64,000 nt of DNA from Mytilisepta virgata (GCA_028015205.1 CM051519.1:92463539-92527538); one strand, 5' to 3'; counted from the stretch's first letter, positions 46,119-59,393 are shown. Notes: generated by a model not told the origin, from the letters alone. Numbers and translations are program-made.

Positions 46119-48192
46119 AGCTCACCTGGCCTAAAAGGCCATGTGAGCTTTTCTCATCACTTGATGTCCGTCGTCCGTCAACATTTCACTTAAAGATCTT
46201 TTCCTCTGAAACCATTGTGCCAATTTGAACAAACTTGGCAGCAATGGTCCTTAGGTTGCACTCCACAAATTAATTGTACCATTGTTAAGTGAGCTAACAA
46301 ATGTCATGGTCTTGTGCCATCTTCAGAGTAAATAAACCCATATACATATATATATATTCTGAAAGGCCATTATGTTAGCATTGTTTCAATCATGATAAAA
46401 TAAATAAAAAATATACTTGGAAACCTAGTTGGCATAGCAACATTTCAAAAATTTTCATAAAAAAGGCTTTAAAAATGTTAAATTTCACTCCACTTCGGCT
46501 TAAAATTGAGGTCTGATGCAGCGTTTCAATCCAATTGAGACTTAATTTTTCAGATTCTTCATAAAATTCCATTACATATGTGGGAAAAAAAGGCTTACTT
46601 TTCCGGCTTGTTTTTTCGCAATTTAAAATCTATCCTCTTTCAGTCAATATTACAATTTTGAGGTTAAGACATTTATTATTTTTCTATCATGTATTCAAAC
46701 TTTACCAACTCTAATAATTAATAAAATTCTGGGGGTGCATTTCTCTGAAACTAAGATAATTAGTGGAGTGTAACCTTAGGTGGTCCTCTTTCAGAATTGT
46801 GTCCGATACCCGGTTCATGATCCAAGATGGCCGCCATAGCCGAACTTAGTTTAACATAGGACCCTATGGGAAAAACACTAAAATGTCTTCTTGTCCAAAA
46901 CCACTGAGCCAATTTGAACTAAACTTGGCAGCAATGGTCCTTAGGTGGTCCTCTTTCAGAATTGTGCCCGGTGATCTGGTCCGTGATCCAAGATAGCTGC
47001 CGTAGCTGAACTGAGTTTAACATAGGACCCTATGGGAAAATCACTAAATCTTCTTGTCCGAAACCATCGAGCCAATTTGAACTAAACTTGGCAGCAATGG
47101 TTCTTAGGGGGTCTCTCAATGACCCAGTCCATTATCCAAGATGGCCGCCATAGCCGAACTTATTTTAGCATAGGACCTATTGGAAAATCACTAAAATTTC
47201 TCCTTGTCCTAAACCACCTAGCCAATTTGAACCAAACTACGCTGCAATTGTCCTGAGATTGTCCTCTTTCAGAATTGTGTCTGATGACCCTGTCCGTGAT
47301 CAAAGATGGCTGCCACAGCTGAACTTAGTTTAACATAGGATCCTATGGGAAAAATCACTAAAATTTCTTCATCCATATATCAAATTAATCAGATTTTTAC
47401 AAGCCTTCACTGTATATAACAGGTTCTGGGCTAAATCCTACTTGATTTTTACAGTATCCTGCAGAAGATGACAAAAAAGGGCCTCTCCCTTAAAATATAA
47501 AAAACAATGAACACTTAAGGACATGCTATGACGGCTTTCTGTGGAAATTTGGGATCTTAGTGTATGTGCAGGGCAGGTTAAAGTGGTTTTAATACAAGAA
47601 AAAAATGGGGCGGATTCCAGCTTCCAAATTTGCTAAATTACCCGATTTAAAAATGTTGTATTTTGACTTGACAGAAATCTTTATCTTTATGGAGTAGCCT
47701 CCCCGTTGTAAGGATTCTATGAGCAGGTTTAACGTTTCACATTTTATTTTCTTTTTAGCATTTAAAATACAGCTAAGACTCTTAATTTAATAATGAAACA
47801 AAAAAAACAATCTAATATTAGTACCTAGTGCTTATACATTGAGGGGATTCCATGCGTATGACGTCATATATTTAGGTAAAAAACCCTGGATTTTTTTACG
47901 AAACTATCAAAAGCCTGTTTTGCATTCTTAAACCAATTTTCCTTTCGAGTTGCTGACCAATTATTGTTACTTTGTTGCCAATCTGTCATCCAAAATGGCC
48001 ACCAGCAGAGTAAATAGTTTAAGATACGACCCTATGTGAACTACATTAAAAAATCCTCCATCAAATGACTAAATTGACATCTTCTTGTCTGAAACAACTC
48101 TAATTAAAACCACAAGTCAAATGTGAACCAATTTTGGCAACCATGGTGCACAGGTTTACAGGTGAGCGATCAGGCTGCAAGGAGCCCCAGGT
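46119..48192 (+). mobile_element. AGCTCACC-hairpin element, ~2.07-kb copy in unit D
   Basis: The terminal hairpin is at 46119-46149. Then come CATCACTTGATGTCCGTCGTCC and at least four subrepeats of roughly 130 bp, each with GCCAATTTGAACTAAACTTGG, TCAGAATTGTG, ATCCAAGATGGCCGCC and TTTAACATAGGACCCTATGG. The end reads ACAGGTGAGCGATCAGGCTG and CAAGGAGCC. No ORF is credible. Compared with the unit E copy it has extra internal sequence near 46260-46750 and 47650-48060. Confidence 0.7.
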
Positions 48193-48885
48193 TTATTATT
48201 TTTATCTAATTAAACCGAATGCATTTTCTTACACCATACAATAAAATCATTTCTTGTGAACGGTTCAGAAATATTGGGATATATCTCTGTCAATGCAGCA
48301 TGTCGACAAGCAAAAGTTGATCAAGTGTGACATTGTATGATCACTGTTTGGATCACGCCTCTTATGTGCTCTTTCCAATAAAAATATTGAATTGAATTGT
48401 AAAACTCGGGTCACGAAAATAGCCTTATCACGATTCTCAAGTAACCTCTCCATTAAGTATGAATAAACTCTTTAGGAACAATTTCCCCATTTCAGTCTCA
48501 GAAAAACAAATAATTTATTGAATACAATGTATCAAGGCATTCGAGATATCATTTACTTGGTGTGGGAGACTTCGGAACAATTCACTGTTACAGTTATTAC
48601 TCGTTATTTGTTGCATTTAAAAAACAGGTGTGCGTTCAAATTGGAATAAAAACCAACAGTCAATCTTTAATCAATATAGTATTCAACATAATGAGTGTTT
48701 TATCAACGATAACGATTGACCACGGGTTTAGAAATCTCATACGTCATGTCTAGCATTTCCCTCTTAACTAAAAGATTAATTTTTTCACTGTTGTAAAATT
48801 CGGATCTAAAGTCCAAAAATAAATTTTGTCTAGCCTCGTGCTACATTTCTCACCTTAAAGATTGTATAAAATGTTTTAAGTGGCT

Positions 48886-49330
48886 TTGGTGGCCAAGAGG
48901 TCTGGGTAGCTACAAAATATCACTAATATGTCAACAGTGGAGTTGTCAGCTCGAAATCAACTCATAAGTAAAGTCAAGAAATACCAAAGGGAAATTCGAA
49001 GGACGTAAAAATCGAAACAACTGACAAACTCGGAGAACAACGAAGACAAGACCAAAACAATACATGCATTACAATTAAAAAACTAAAAACATATGAACAA
49101 CATGGACCCCACCAAAAAACCAGGGGTTGACTCAGGTGCTCTAGAAGACTAAGCAGTCTCTGCTTCCTGCAGGACACCCGCCATGCTGCCCATGTCAAAT
49201 CTGGTATGTGAGGAAGGGATAAAATCAATGGAACAGATCCGTTTTCATTTTGGAAATGGTTTTTATACAAGGTATATTCGATTCTGATTTCAATTGACAA
49301 TAATTACATTTACTGCAATGTCGTTGGTCT
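48886..49330 (-). mobile_element. SINE relic interrupted by an RT retroelement tail
   Basis: A SINE-like head (GTGGCCAAGAGGTCTGGGTA, CAACAGTGGAGTTGT) is split near 48966. The RT retroelement 3' part follows in minus orientation (about 48966-49268, encoding VSQM-like remnants and the PEFVS-like tail). The SINE body then resumes (AAGGTATATTCGATTCTGAT). The same nested arrangement is present at 58110-58520, but the homologous SINE at 39617-39800 is uninterrupted. Confidence 0.65.
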
Positions 49331-50117
49331 CTCTGGCTTTTTCCACAAATGAACGTTCAAATGTATAACATTTCAAAAATGGTTTCTTCTAAGATGTAGA
49401 AAACTGGTATATATTCCAAAATTTTTAATCAAATTTAGAATATACAGAAAACACACGGGAACTTTTATGAAGTAGACCATATTAAATGATTTTTTTAAAC
49501 AGATAGCATTTAACAATTTCCGTAGGGACAATTTGTGAAATCATAAGTTCAGATCCCTTATTTTATACGGAGGTATGAAGTGTTCTAAGACGAAGCTATT
49601 GTGGTAATGACATTTCATTTTAAATCTCAATAAAATTAAATATTCAATTTCATGAAATTAAGTTCAGAAGGTCAAGCATCAGTTGCACTATTAGTTGTAG
49701 TAACAATACTGTTTAATAGCTTGATCTCGACTTGGAATTAACGTATAAAGTGTGTATTTTATTTCATTAATGGTTAAAAACTCTAGTGAAGATTAAAATA
49801 CAAAAATAGGTTATAACATTTACTTTTTGTCAACACTGTATCAAAACGAATGGATATGAAATAAAAAGTCATCAAGACAACTTTCCATCTCCAAAATTAA
49901 CAGTCCAAAAATAGACATCCAATGGTAACCACGTGATCTTACGAGCGGGGAAACTTAACACAATGGCAAAACGAAACAGGGAAACTCTACACCGTGGCAA
50001 AATAACACAGTGTATAAATCAGTGAAAATAATACTATGTTCACGTGAGTAAGAAATATAACACAGTGTAACGATAGTTATAAAATTAATATATATATAGA
50101 AACACATACGTGACAAA

Positions 50118-50123
50118 TTTATT
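50118..50123 (-). terminator. Candidate polyadenylation signal of gene E
   Basis: TTTATT on plus reads AATAAA on minus, 82 bp past the stop, aligned with the gene D signal. Confidence 0.5.
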
Positions 50124-50204
50124 AAAGAATATAATACAAAAATATAAAATTTAAAACAATTCATTAAAGACAGCGGATAAAGTGGATTTTTAAGCCACAA
50201 ATAG

Positions 50205-51842
50205 CTAAGATTTGTAATCGTTCTTAAGAGCCCTGCCACTACGACACACTTTACTGCATCCAACAGTAACACAGTATCTGTTTGTTCCACACTCCTTGTG
50301 GGTCTCACATTGTATTTTACATCCACCTCCAACGACAGCAGATGATCCACCAACAATACCAGATGTTCTAATTGAACTTCCTGGGATAACATCAACTCCT
50401 CTTATAAAACCACTACCAGATCTACCAGTAGCAGCATCAACTGCATCAACTAGTCCGTCGCCTCTAACTCTTCCCCCGGTTCTCAGAATTGCCTTGTCGG
50501 ATGTTCCTACATGTCCACCAACTAAACGTCCGCTTCCAGCGTGAATTTCAATTTCACATGTACTGCCACATTTATTGTGAACGCATACATATCCAAAAGC
50601 ACACTGTTTGTCGGTATCACATTCATAATGGCAGCCAGTACCACCAGATATATGTCCTAGAGAAGTTGCTCCTATTGACCCAGCCCTACCGGATCCTCCA
50701 ATAACTCTGCGAGATCCTCCAACAATTAAGTCGTCACCACCAATGAAACCATCAATGCCATTAGTACCTCCAATACCAGAGACGCGAGATACTCTTTGAC
50801 CCAGTTTTCCACTTTTCCCCACTATTCGTGGTAGTCTTCCAATATCAATAGTCTCAATAACCCGTCGAGATCCCCCACCAATAATACTATCTGTACCACC
50901 TACTATAGCACCATGCAATAAGTCTTTCCCTCCACCTCCGGTTTTGATTACTCTTCTTGATGACACTACATCAACTGTGTCTAATCCCGGTGCTCTAATA
51001 CTATCTATGCTAGAAATTCTTCGGGATGTAGATCCGATGGCACCAACGACTCCCAAAACTGGTACTACGCAGTATGTTGCACATGGTCCGATGCTAGAAC
51101 TGCAACATTTTTTGCTACCTGGGCAATCGTAGTCACTTGAACAGTCTGAGCAAATACCTACTTCTCCTGCATTGAACGGGCATTTTCCTTTCTTAGATTT
51201 TGTTGTATATGCTACAGAACACAAACAAATGAAGATTTAGTGTTACAATATTTTTGTTTCATGTACGTTATTTTCAACGTACATCTAAACATGTTGCCTG
51301 ACAAAAGTAATATTTAAGAGAATATTTATATTCAGGTATTTCCGGGTGAAATTAAGAAGTTTGGAAAATTTTGTAATAGGTAAATTGGGATTATGCTAGT
51401 GATGATAATAGTTATACATAATATGTTTACTTTGCTTTATGTAAAGTTTCTAACTATAAATGAATTACGTCTGATTTCAAATAAATTCTATGCGAATGAG
51501 GCTATATTTTGGAACTTTTTTCAACCATTAAAATTACAAAAGTGGAAATTGAGAAATTCCTTGCCATAGCAACGTTAAGCAATTTATATTTATTAAAAAA
51601 TGAAGTTTGTTATGCAGACGTCTACTATTACAATGCACTGTATATATGAATATTTCAACAAATTAAATCTCATTAGCTCAAAACAAGAAATTTGGCAAAT
51701 AAGACTCTTAGACTCTTGTTTAAATCCTGTTACCCAAATGTTTTATCAACATTATTTCATGTTTGACTGTATAACATGTTAGACGCTTACCTGCCAAAGA
51801 TACTGTTACCAAGGATAAAAACAGGAGTTGGAACCTAACCAT
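50205..51842 (-). CDS. Gene E: secreted WAP-domain, glycine-rich protein, close paralogue of D
   Basis: The exons are 51791-51842 (signal peptide MVRFQLLFLSLVTVSLA, same as D) and 50205-51211, joined in phase 1, giving 352 residues. Cysteine positions match D: WAP 28-65, middle module 211-236, C-terminal module 315-340. Differences from D lie mostly in the linkers (for example SIRAPG for SFREPG, ETIDIGRLP for ETVDIGGLP, IVGGSRR for IIRGSRR), which suggests cysteine-framework constraint with relaxed linkers. Flanks, introns and promoter are also near-identical to D, so the duplication is recent or homogenised by gene conversion. Confidence 0.87.
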
Positions 51843-52590
51843 TCTGATGTTTTAACCTGTATTTCGTTTGTAATGTTATGCTGAAATATACATAGGAGAA
51901 GTATTAAATAACGAGTCTTTGCATTCTATATAAAACTTGTAATGACCGATGATTTGGCCATATATTTCAGAATATAATTAAAATTAAATGATGACCAGAA
52001 TGAATAAAATCATACTTCTATTGCATATATATTGATGATAAACTCAAAATATTCTTGATAAAAAAATTATAAGAAAAGGTAAAATATAACAAAATGTTTA
52101 AATAAAGTCTCTTTCGGAATTTCGGCTACATATTTTCGACCAAAACAATTTGGAAAAGAAAAAGAAATACTTAGTATCAATGCATTTTGTTACACCGTTT
52201 TCATTCTAAAACGCATAACAAGACAAGAGTTATTACGACAAAGTATTTAACGGAAGAATTTCAGAATGTGTTCTCCCGTGAAAAGACATGGAATAAAATT
52301 CAGTCGTTTTAGATAGGATTAATGCATCTAATCGTTATCAAATACGTCAAGTAATTCGGCATCGAAAATATTTGGTGAATGATAATAACGTCTCAGTAAG
52401 AATCAAAGTTTTGCAAATTTTATATCGCAGAATATGAGTACACAAAATTCGAACAATTTTTGTGGAAAGTTTATGCGTTAACATCTAGCTTTAATTTTGG
52501 GCTGCAGATGAATACAAAATTATAAATAAATATTTATATTTTAAATTAAATTTTTTTAAATAAAAAATTAAAATAAAATCCGTGTCTTAC

Positions 52591-52653
52591 CTTTGTTACT
52601 TGTTTAATTATCTGTCTTTTGTGTTTGTAGAATGTTCAAAGTCCTCTTTTATA
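52591..52653 (-). promoter_or_regulatory. Gene E TATA box and non-coding first exon
   Basis: TATAAAAGAG lies at 52644-52653, with exon end AACAAAG|GTAAGACACGG (last base 52591). The upstream block has ATAAACAAGGAAATATACG, AAACCACAACTTGATAAATT and AAAGGTCA, up to about 52745. Confidence 0.72.
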
Positions 52654-53048
52654 CCAATTTTTCTGCAGTTATTGCACCATAAACAAGGAAATATACGACA
52701 AACCACAACTTGATAAATTGCATAAACCTAATCATTAAAGGTCATATGTAAATTATTTATTTATCTAAGTTCAAACTCAGAAATCCCAACTTTTTCATGT
52801 TTTTATAGAATGCCTTTTGTGCAACGAAGCGAAATCTGTTTCCTGAACCAGTACATTATTATGTATATCTGGAAATTTTGTTTTTGTATTACGCAAGTTG
52901 TGTAAGAAAAATAACAATAAATACTTGTATATCTATAGGAGACATTCTTATTTGATTAAGTTGAATTAAACTCTAATATAATTCTACGAAGATTTGTTTG
53001 GACTAACTTAACATTATTGACCAATGTATCACATTCATTAGGATGACA

Positions 53049-53307
53049 GGGGCCTCGGTTACCGAGTGGTCTGGATAGTTCGTCGTGATTACTATTGATC
53101 ACTAGCCTGTCAACATTGGGGTTGTGAGTTTGATTCTCAACTGTGGCGGGGTGCTTTCGACTCCGATCTTAATTGACAAGGATTGCCAATTTTCCTACCG
53201 AAGGTTGATGGTTCTCTCAGGGTACTCCGGCTTCCTCCATCAATAAAAACTGGCCGCGCGAAATATCCAAATTTGCTGAAAATGGCGTCAAACCCCAACT
53301 AAACAAA
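53049..53307 (+). mobile_element. tRNA-like SINE, 259 bp, with 13-bp target duplication
   Basis: The head GGGGCCTCGGTTACCGAGTG resembles the A box of a Ser/Leu-type tRNA, and GTTGTGAGTTTGATTCTCAA resembles a B box. The body has TCGACTCCGATCTTAATTGA, CTACCGAAGGTTGATGGTTC and TCCATCAATAAAAACTGGCC. CATTAGGATGACA flanks it at 53036-53048 and 53308-53320. Unit D has a single copy of that 13-mer at the homologous place (about 43417-43430), a clean empty site. Confidence 0.85.
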
Positions 53308-53699
53308 CATTAGGATGACATAAATATTATTACCGAAAAGAATATTACTTGCATTATCATATTATGTTATTTGCATTAAAAATAAGGATGCATGTTCATT
53401 GGGAATAAAAAAAGAACATTCTTCAATCAATAAAAGCAGTCACAATAGTGAATTGTTTAACAAGAATCAGCGATTAACCACCAATTTAAAAAATTATGGG
53501 TGTTATTCTTAGTATTTCCTACATAACGACATGCATCACACTTTTGTACTTTTAGTCACAGTTCTAAACTTTAAATGTGAAAAAGAAAAGTTTTGTCTAG
53601 CTTTAACAGCCTCGTGCTTACATTTGTTATCTTATTGATGGTTCAAATTGTTCGGGGATTCATTTAGCGCCCAATTCATCCAGCTATTTTTTTTTCAAT

Positions 53700-54110
53700 C
53701 ATCACTTGCCTGTTAGCAGTGAAGTTTGATTACGATCTTAATATAAAAAAGACTGCATTTTCTTGACGAAGGTCATTGGCTCTATCCGGGTACATCTGAA
53801 GCCAAATTGGCAAGGCCTTGACACCATTTGTGAGGATGGTCTGCATAGAAGATAATAGTCCCTCAGTTCATCCAGTTGGGATGAAAAATGACAGTGTCGT
53901 GTTGTGGATGAGCAACATCCTTAGCACGTAAAGGACTCCCTATGGGCTAAAATTCCGCCGTTGCACCCGCCAAGTGGATAGGGAATAGCACAGGTTGTTT
54001 TTTCCCAATCCACAGTAAATTAATGAGTTTAAAATAATTTCGTTCCTCGACCAATAAAAACTGGTGGCTTCAACTTCTATCTCACGTCAAAAACATTTTG
54101 TGAAATCAAA
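53700..54110 (+). repeat. SINE relic in unit E
   Basis: A diverged SINE body (AAGTTTGATTACGATCTTAA, GAAGGTCATTGGCTCTATCC, CCAATAAAAACTGGTGGC) aligned with relics in units C and D. Confidence 0.55.
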
Positions 54111-54858
54111 CATAAAGATGTAGAGAAAAATCCCGGATTGAATATTGGTGATCACACAGGTGTGATGTTTGAAAGGAAATTTTCACGTGCAACACAGAAA
54201 TAGATTCATGGATCTGCAGGAGAAAACCAGGTCCTGGATCCGAAGTTACCCATTTAGCACCCCCTTTCCCCCAGCAAGGTAGTTATTACTTTATATTCAG
54301 AACTTCAACACAGTGTTGTTCGATGTAATTTTATCTGGTGTTTATAAGAATTATTTTTCTTTAAACTTTGTTCATTGTTAGCTTTTAAACAAGAAGCAGA
54401 GAAGCTTAGGAAATCTAATTGACATAGGTTTAGATCTATTCGAAACATACCAAAAAACTAGCCTCATACAACAATAGAAAACGAGAGAAATAGATGGAAA
54501 TGGTGAGCTGTCAAAAGGGGCATAAAACGACTTAGATGTGCAAAATGCACAAGCCGAAAAAAACCAACTACATACTCCTAAAAAAGAATAATACTGTTGC
54601 GGCTTCTGTAGATGCAACTTTTGTAAAATTTTACAACCCTGGAGGGTTTTACTCAATAATTATATTATAAGGTGGAATGTAAATTATTTCTGTAATTCTA
54701 GCTTTCTCATGGTTTTTAGAACGTTACAATTTTTGTTTGTGTATTGTGCAAGTCGTGTAATAAAAATTACAATTAAAACCTCAAATATATACAATCTTAT
54801 AAAACTTTCAACAGTAAACATATTCGTATGTCTTTGCTTTTGTTTTTTACTTTTTTTT

Positions 54859-54873
54859 GGGGGGGGGGGGGGG
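54859..54873 (+). repeat. 15-G run (unit E counterpart)
   Basis: Poly-G after a T-rich tract, at the position paralogous to 44947-44962. Confidence 0.8.
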
Positions 54874-55768
54874 TTGTATTATTTTTTAATGTATTTCCTC
54901 GTAGATTTGTAAGTACTGGCTGAACATTACTGGTCAATGCATAACACAACGCCAACATCTTAGATTTTCCATGATGAAAGATCAATGTTTCTACATATAC
55001 ATCGCTTCCCCAGAGGGTTATCACCACTCCCATCAAATCAATAACGTGCAATTATCTCATAAACCGTTAAAATACCCACACCTAAACCATATATTTTCTT
55101 ATTCCCCATGGTAAGATGCACCAAATGACATATACTTCGCTTCCTCAGGGTGGTATCACCACATCCATCAAATCAATAATGTTCAATTATTTCATAAACC
55201 ATTAAAATCCCCACCACTTAACTATATATATTTCCTTATTCCTCATGGTAAGACGCACCAAGTGATACATACCTCGCTTCTCCAGGGGATTATCACCACT
55301 CTCATTAAAATGTTCAATTATCTCATAAATTTTCGACGGTAAAGCGCGACGTCATAATGTAGAAAAGGCCCTGAGAGCGATGCGTATAAACAATACCGTG
55401 ATTCCCCTTTAAATGATACATACGTGTACCTCATTACTCAAAGGGCGTCATTCTCGTCCCCTTAAACCAATTATCTTGAATTATATAAAATTAAAAATCT
55501 GTTAGAAATCCGACACCTAAACCGTATATTTTCTTAATTCCCATAACAAGACCATGAACTGATATATACATCATTTACCGGCCAAGGGTTCATCCCCACC
55601 CCCTCCAATCATTAGTCTTTATTCTATAGTAAATATTGAAATTCCTTCCCCTTATATTTTCTTTTCCCCAAATCTCAAATTTAAATGTACATACATGTAT
55701 ATTTTTGTTAACCCGTTAAATGCATTTTAGCAGGTTATTTGCTCCTGGCTGGGGATCACGACCGTCCT

Positions 55769-55769
<1 letters not shown>

Positions 55770-55814
<45 letters not shown>
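55770..55814 (+). repeat. Pure T run
   Basis: About 45 consecutive T followed by GTAGGTGTTCGTG. It is paralogous to the interrupted T tract at 45725-45808. Confidence 0.85.
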
Positions 55815-55815
<1 letters not shown>

Positions 55816-56130
55816 TAGGTGTTCGTGTTAAAAAGAAATTAAGAGTTGCCTTTCTTTATAGATAGAGCAACTCAAATATTTTTTTTTATTATTTATGTAG
55901 TGTTTTATTTTATTTTCTGTCCTTATCGCATATTGTAGATTTAATATTACATTCATACGAGGAAGATATCAATGTATCACACATAATATATAATAATAGA
56001 TAATATTTCATTTGCTTGGTCATAAATTAAAAAAACATATCTTGTTGTGTTGCAATTGTATCTAAATATAATTCAAATTACACTGACTTGATGTTGGGAC
56101 TACTTATCACGGCAGGTGAGAAGTCTTCTT

Positions 56131-57507
56131 AGCTCACCTGGCCTCAAAGGCCATGTGAGCTTTTCTTATCACTTGACGTCCGTCGTCCGTCAACATTTCA
56201 CTTACAGATCTTTTCCTCTGAAACCATTGTGCCAATTTGAACAAAACTTGAGGCAATGGTCCTTAGGTGGTCCTCTTTCAGAATTGTGTCCGATGACCCG
56301 GTTCATGATCCAAGATGGCCGCCATAGCCGAACTAAGTTTAACATTGGACCCTTTGGGAAAAACACTAAAATTTCTTCTTGTCCAAAACCACTGAGCCAA
56401 TTTTAACTAAACTTCTCAGCAATGGTCCTTAGGTAGTCCTCTTTCAGAATTGTGCCCGCTGATCTGGTCCGTATCCAAGATAGCTGCCATAGCTGAACTG
56501 AGTTTAACATAGCCCCCTATGGGAAAATCACTAAAATCTTCTTGTCCGAAACCGCCGAGCCAATTTGAATTAAACTTGGCAGCAATGGTCCTTAGGGGGT
56601 CTCTCAATGACCCCATCCATTATCCAAGATGGCCGCCATAGCCGAACTTGGTTTAACATAGGACCTATTGGAAAATCACTAAAATTTCTCCTTGTCCTAA
56701 ACCACCTAGCCAATTTGAACCAAACTTCGCTGCAATTGTCCTGAGATTGTCCTCTTTCAGAATTGTGTCTGATGACCCTGTCCGTGATCAAAGATGGCTG
56801 CCATAGCTGAACTTAGTTTAAGATAGGATCCTATGGGGAAAATCACTAAAATTTCTTCATCCATATATCAAATTAATCAGATTTTTACAAGCCTTCACTG
56901 TATATAACAGGTTCTGGGCTAAATCCTACTTGATTTTTACAATATCCTGCAGAAGATGACAAAAAAGGGCCTCTCCCTTAAAATATAAAAAACAATGAAC
57001 ACTTAAGGACATGCTATGACGGCTTTCTGTGGAAATTTGGGATCTTACTGTATGTGCAGGGCAGGTTAAAGTGGTTTTAACACAAGAAAAAAATGGGGCG
57101 GATTCCAGCTTCCAAATTTGCTAAGTTACCCGATTTAAAAATACAGCTAAGACTCTTAATTTAATAATTAAACAAAAAAAAATCTAATATTAGTACCTAG
57201 TGCTTATACATAGAGGGGATTCCATGCGTATGACGTCATATATTTAGGTAAAAAGCCCTAGATTTTTTTACGAAACTAAAGCCTGTTTTGAATTCTTAAG
57301 CCAAACATGGCGGAAATTTTCCTTTCGAGTTGCTGACCAATTATTGTTACTTTGTTGCCAATCTGTCATCCTCCATGAAATGACTAAATTGACATCTTCT
57401 TGTCTGAAACAACTCTATTTAAAACCACAAGTCAAATGTGAACCAATTTTGGCAACCATAGTGCACAGGTTTACAGGTGAGCGATCAGGCTGCAAGGAGC
57501 CTCAGGT
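56131..57507 (+). mobile_element. AGCTCACC-hairpin element, ~1.38-kb copy in unit E
   Basis: The terminal hairpin is at 56131-56161, followed by four subrepeats with GATCCAAGATGGCCGCCATA-type cores and the same end (ACAGGTGAGCGATCAGGCTG). It is paralogous to the unit D copy with the same flanks, but shorter by several internal deletions. The ORFs inside it are repeat artefacts. Confidence 0.7.
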
Positions 57508-58109
57508 TTATTATTTTTATTTAATTAAACCGAATGCATTTTCTTACACCATACAATAAAATCATTTCTTGTGAACGGTTCAGAAATATTGGGACATATC
57601 TCTGTCAATGCAGCATGTCGACAATCAAAAGTTGATCAAGTGTGACATTGTATGATCACTGTTTGGATCACGCCTCTTATGCAGTTTCCAATAAAAATAT
57701 TGAATTGAATTGTAAAACTCGGGTCACGAAAATAGCCTTATCACGATTCTCAAGTAACCTCTCCATTAAGTATGCATAAACTCTTTAGGAACAATTTCCC
57801 CATTTCAGTCTCAGAAAAACAAATAATTTATTGAATACAATGTATCAAGGCATTCGAGATATCAGTTACTTGGTGTGGGAGACTTCGGAACAATTCACTG
57901 TTACAGTTATTACTCGTTATTTGTTGCATTTAAAAAACAGATGTGCGTTCAAATTGGAATAAAAACCAACAGTCAATCTTTAATCAATATAGTATTCAAC
58001 ATAATTTTTTCACTGTTGTAAAATTCGGATCTAAAGTCCAAAAATAAATTTTGTCTAGCCTCGTTCTACATTTCTCACCTTAAAGATTGTATAAAATGTT
58101 TTAAGTGGC

Positions 58110-58520
58110 TTTGATGGCCAAGAGGTCTAGGTAATTTGACATAACTACAAATTATCACTGATATGTCAACAGTGGAGTTGTGAGCTCCAAATCAACTTAT
58201 AAGTAAAGTCAAGAAATACCAAAGGGATATTCGAAGGACGGAAAAATCGTTACAACTGACAAACTTCGGAGAACAACGAAGACAAGACCAAAACAATACA
58301 TGTATTATAATAAAAAACTAAAATCATATGAACAACATGGACCCCCCGATTAAACCGGGGGTAGACTCAGGTGCTCCTGAAGAGTAAGCAGTCTCTGCTT
58401 CCTGCAGGACACGTACCATGCTGCCCATGTCAAATCTGGTATGAGGAAGGTATAAAATCAATGGAACAGGTCCATTTTCATTTGGGAAACGGTTTTTACA
58501 AAAGGTATATTCGATAAATA
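58110..58520 (-). mobile_element. SINE relic interrupted by an RT retroelement tail (unit E copy)
   Basis: Same nested structure as 48886-49330: SINE head at about 58110-58200, RT tail in minus orientation at about 58202-58505, then SINE body remnants (AAGGTATATTCGATAAATAA). The tail here is more complete and includes CCCGATTAAACCGGGGGTAG. Confidence 0.65.
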
Positions 58521-59305
58521 ATTGTATTTACTGCAAAGTCTTGGTCTCTCTGGCTTTTTCCACAAATGAACGTTCAAATGTATAATATTTCAAAAGTGTT
58601 TTTTTTCTAAGATGTATAAAACTGGAATATATTCCAAAATTTTAAATCAAATTTAGAATATACAGAAAACAGACCATGTAAAAGATTTTTTTTTTAAAAA
58701 GATAACATTTAATAATTTCTGCATGGACAATTTGTTCAGATCCCTAATTTTGTACGAAGGTATGAAGTGTTCTAAGACAAAGCTATTTTGGTTATAATAT
58801 TTCATTTTCAATCTCAATAAAATTAAATGTTAAATTGCATGAAATTAAGTTCAGAAGGTCAAGCATCAGTTGCACTATTAGTTTTCGTAACAACACTGTT
58901 AATAGCTTGATCTCAACTTGGAATTAACGTATAAAGTGTTTATTTTTTTTTTCATTAATGGTTAAAAACTTTAGTGAAGTTTAAAATACAAAAATAGATT
59001 ATAAAATTTATAGTTTGTGAACATTGTATCAAAACGAATGGATATGAACTAAAAAGTCATCAAGACAACTTTCCATCTCCAAAATTAACAGTCCAAAGAT
59101 AGACATCCAATGGTAACAACGTGATCTTCAGCGAGCAGGAAAACTTTACACCATGGTATATAAAACAGGGAAACTCTATACTGTGGCAAAATAACACAGA
59201 GTATAAATCTGTGGAAATAACACTATATTCACGTGAGTAAGAAAATATAACATAGTGTAACGATGGTTATCAAAATAATATATATAGAAGCACGAACGTG
59301 ATAAA

Positions 59306-59311
59306 TTTAAT
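59306..59311 (-). terminator. Candidate variant polyadenylation signal of gene F
   Basis: TTTAAT on plus reads ATTAAA on minus, 83 bp past the stop, aligned with the D and E signals. Confidence 0.4.
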
Positions 59312-59393
59312 AACGAATACAATATAAAAATATAAAAGTTTGAACAAATTCATCAGAGACAGAGGATAAAATGGATTTGTAAGACACAAATAG

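Noticed and set aside
53049..53125. Possible functional tRNA gene at the SINE head
   Set aside because: A- and B-box-like sequences are present but a cloverleaf cannot be drawn convincingly, and the sequence is the head of a 259-bp element with target duplication.
56116..56791. ORFs of 66-96 codons on both strands inside the hairpin element
   Set aside because: They are periodic readings of the ~130-bp subrepeats, not conserved between the D and E copies.
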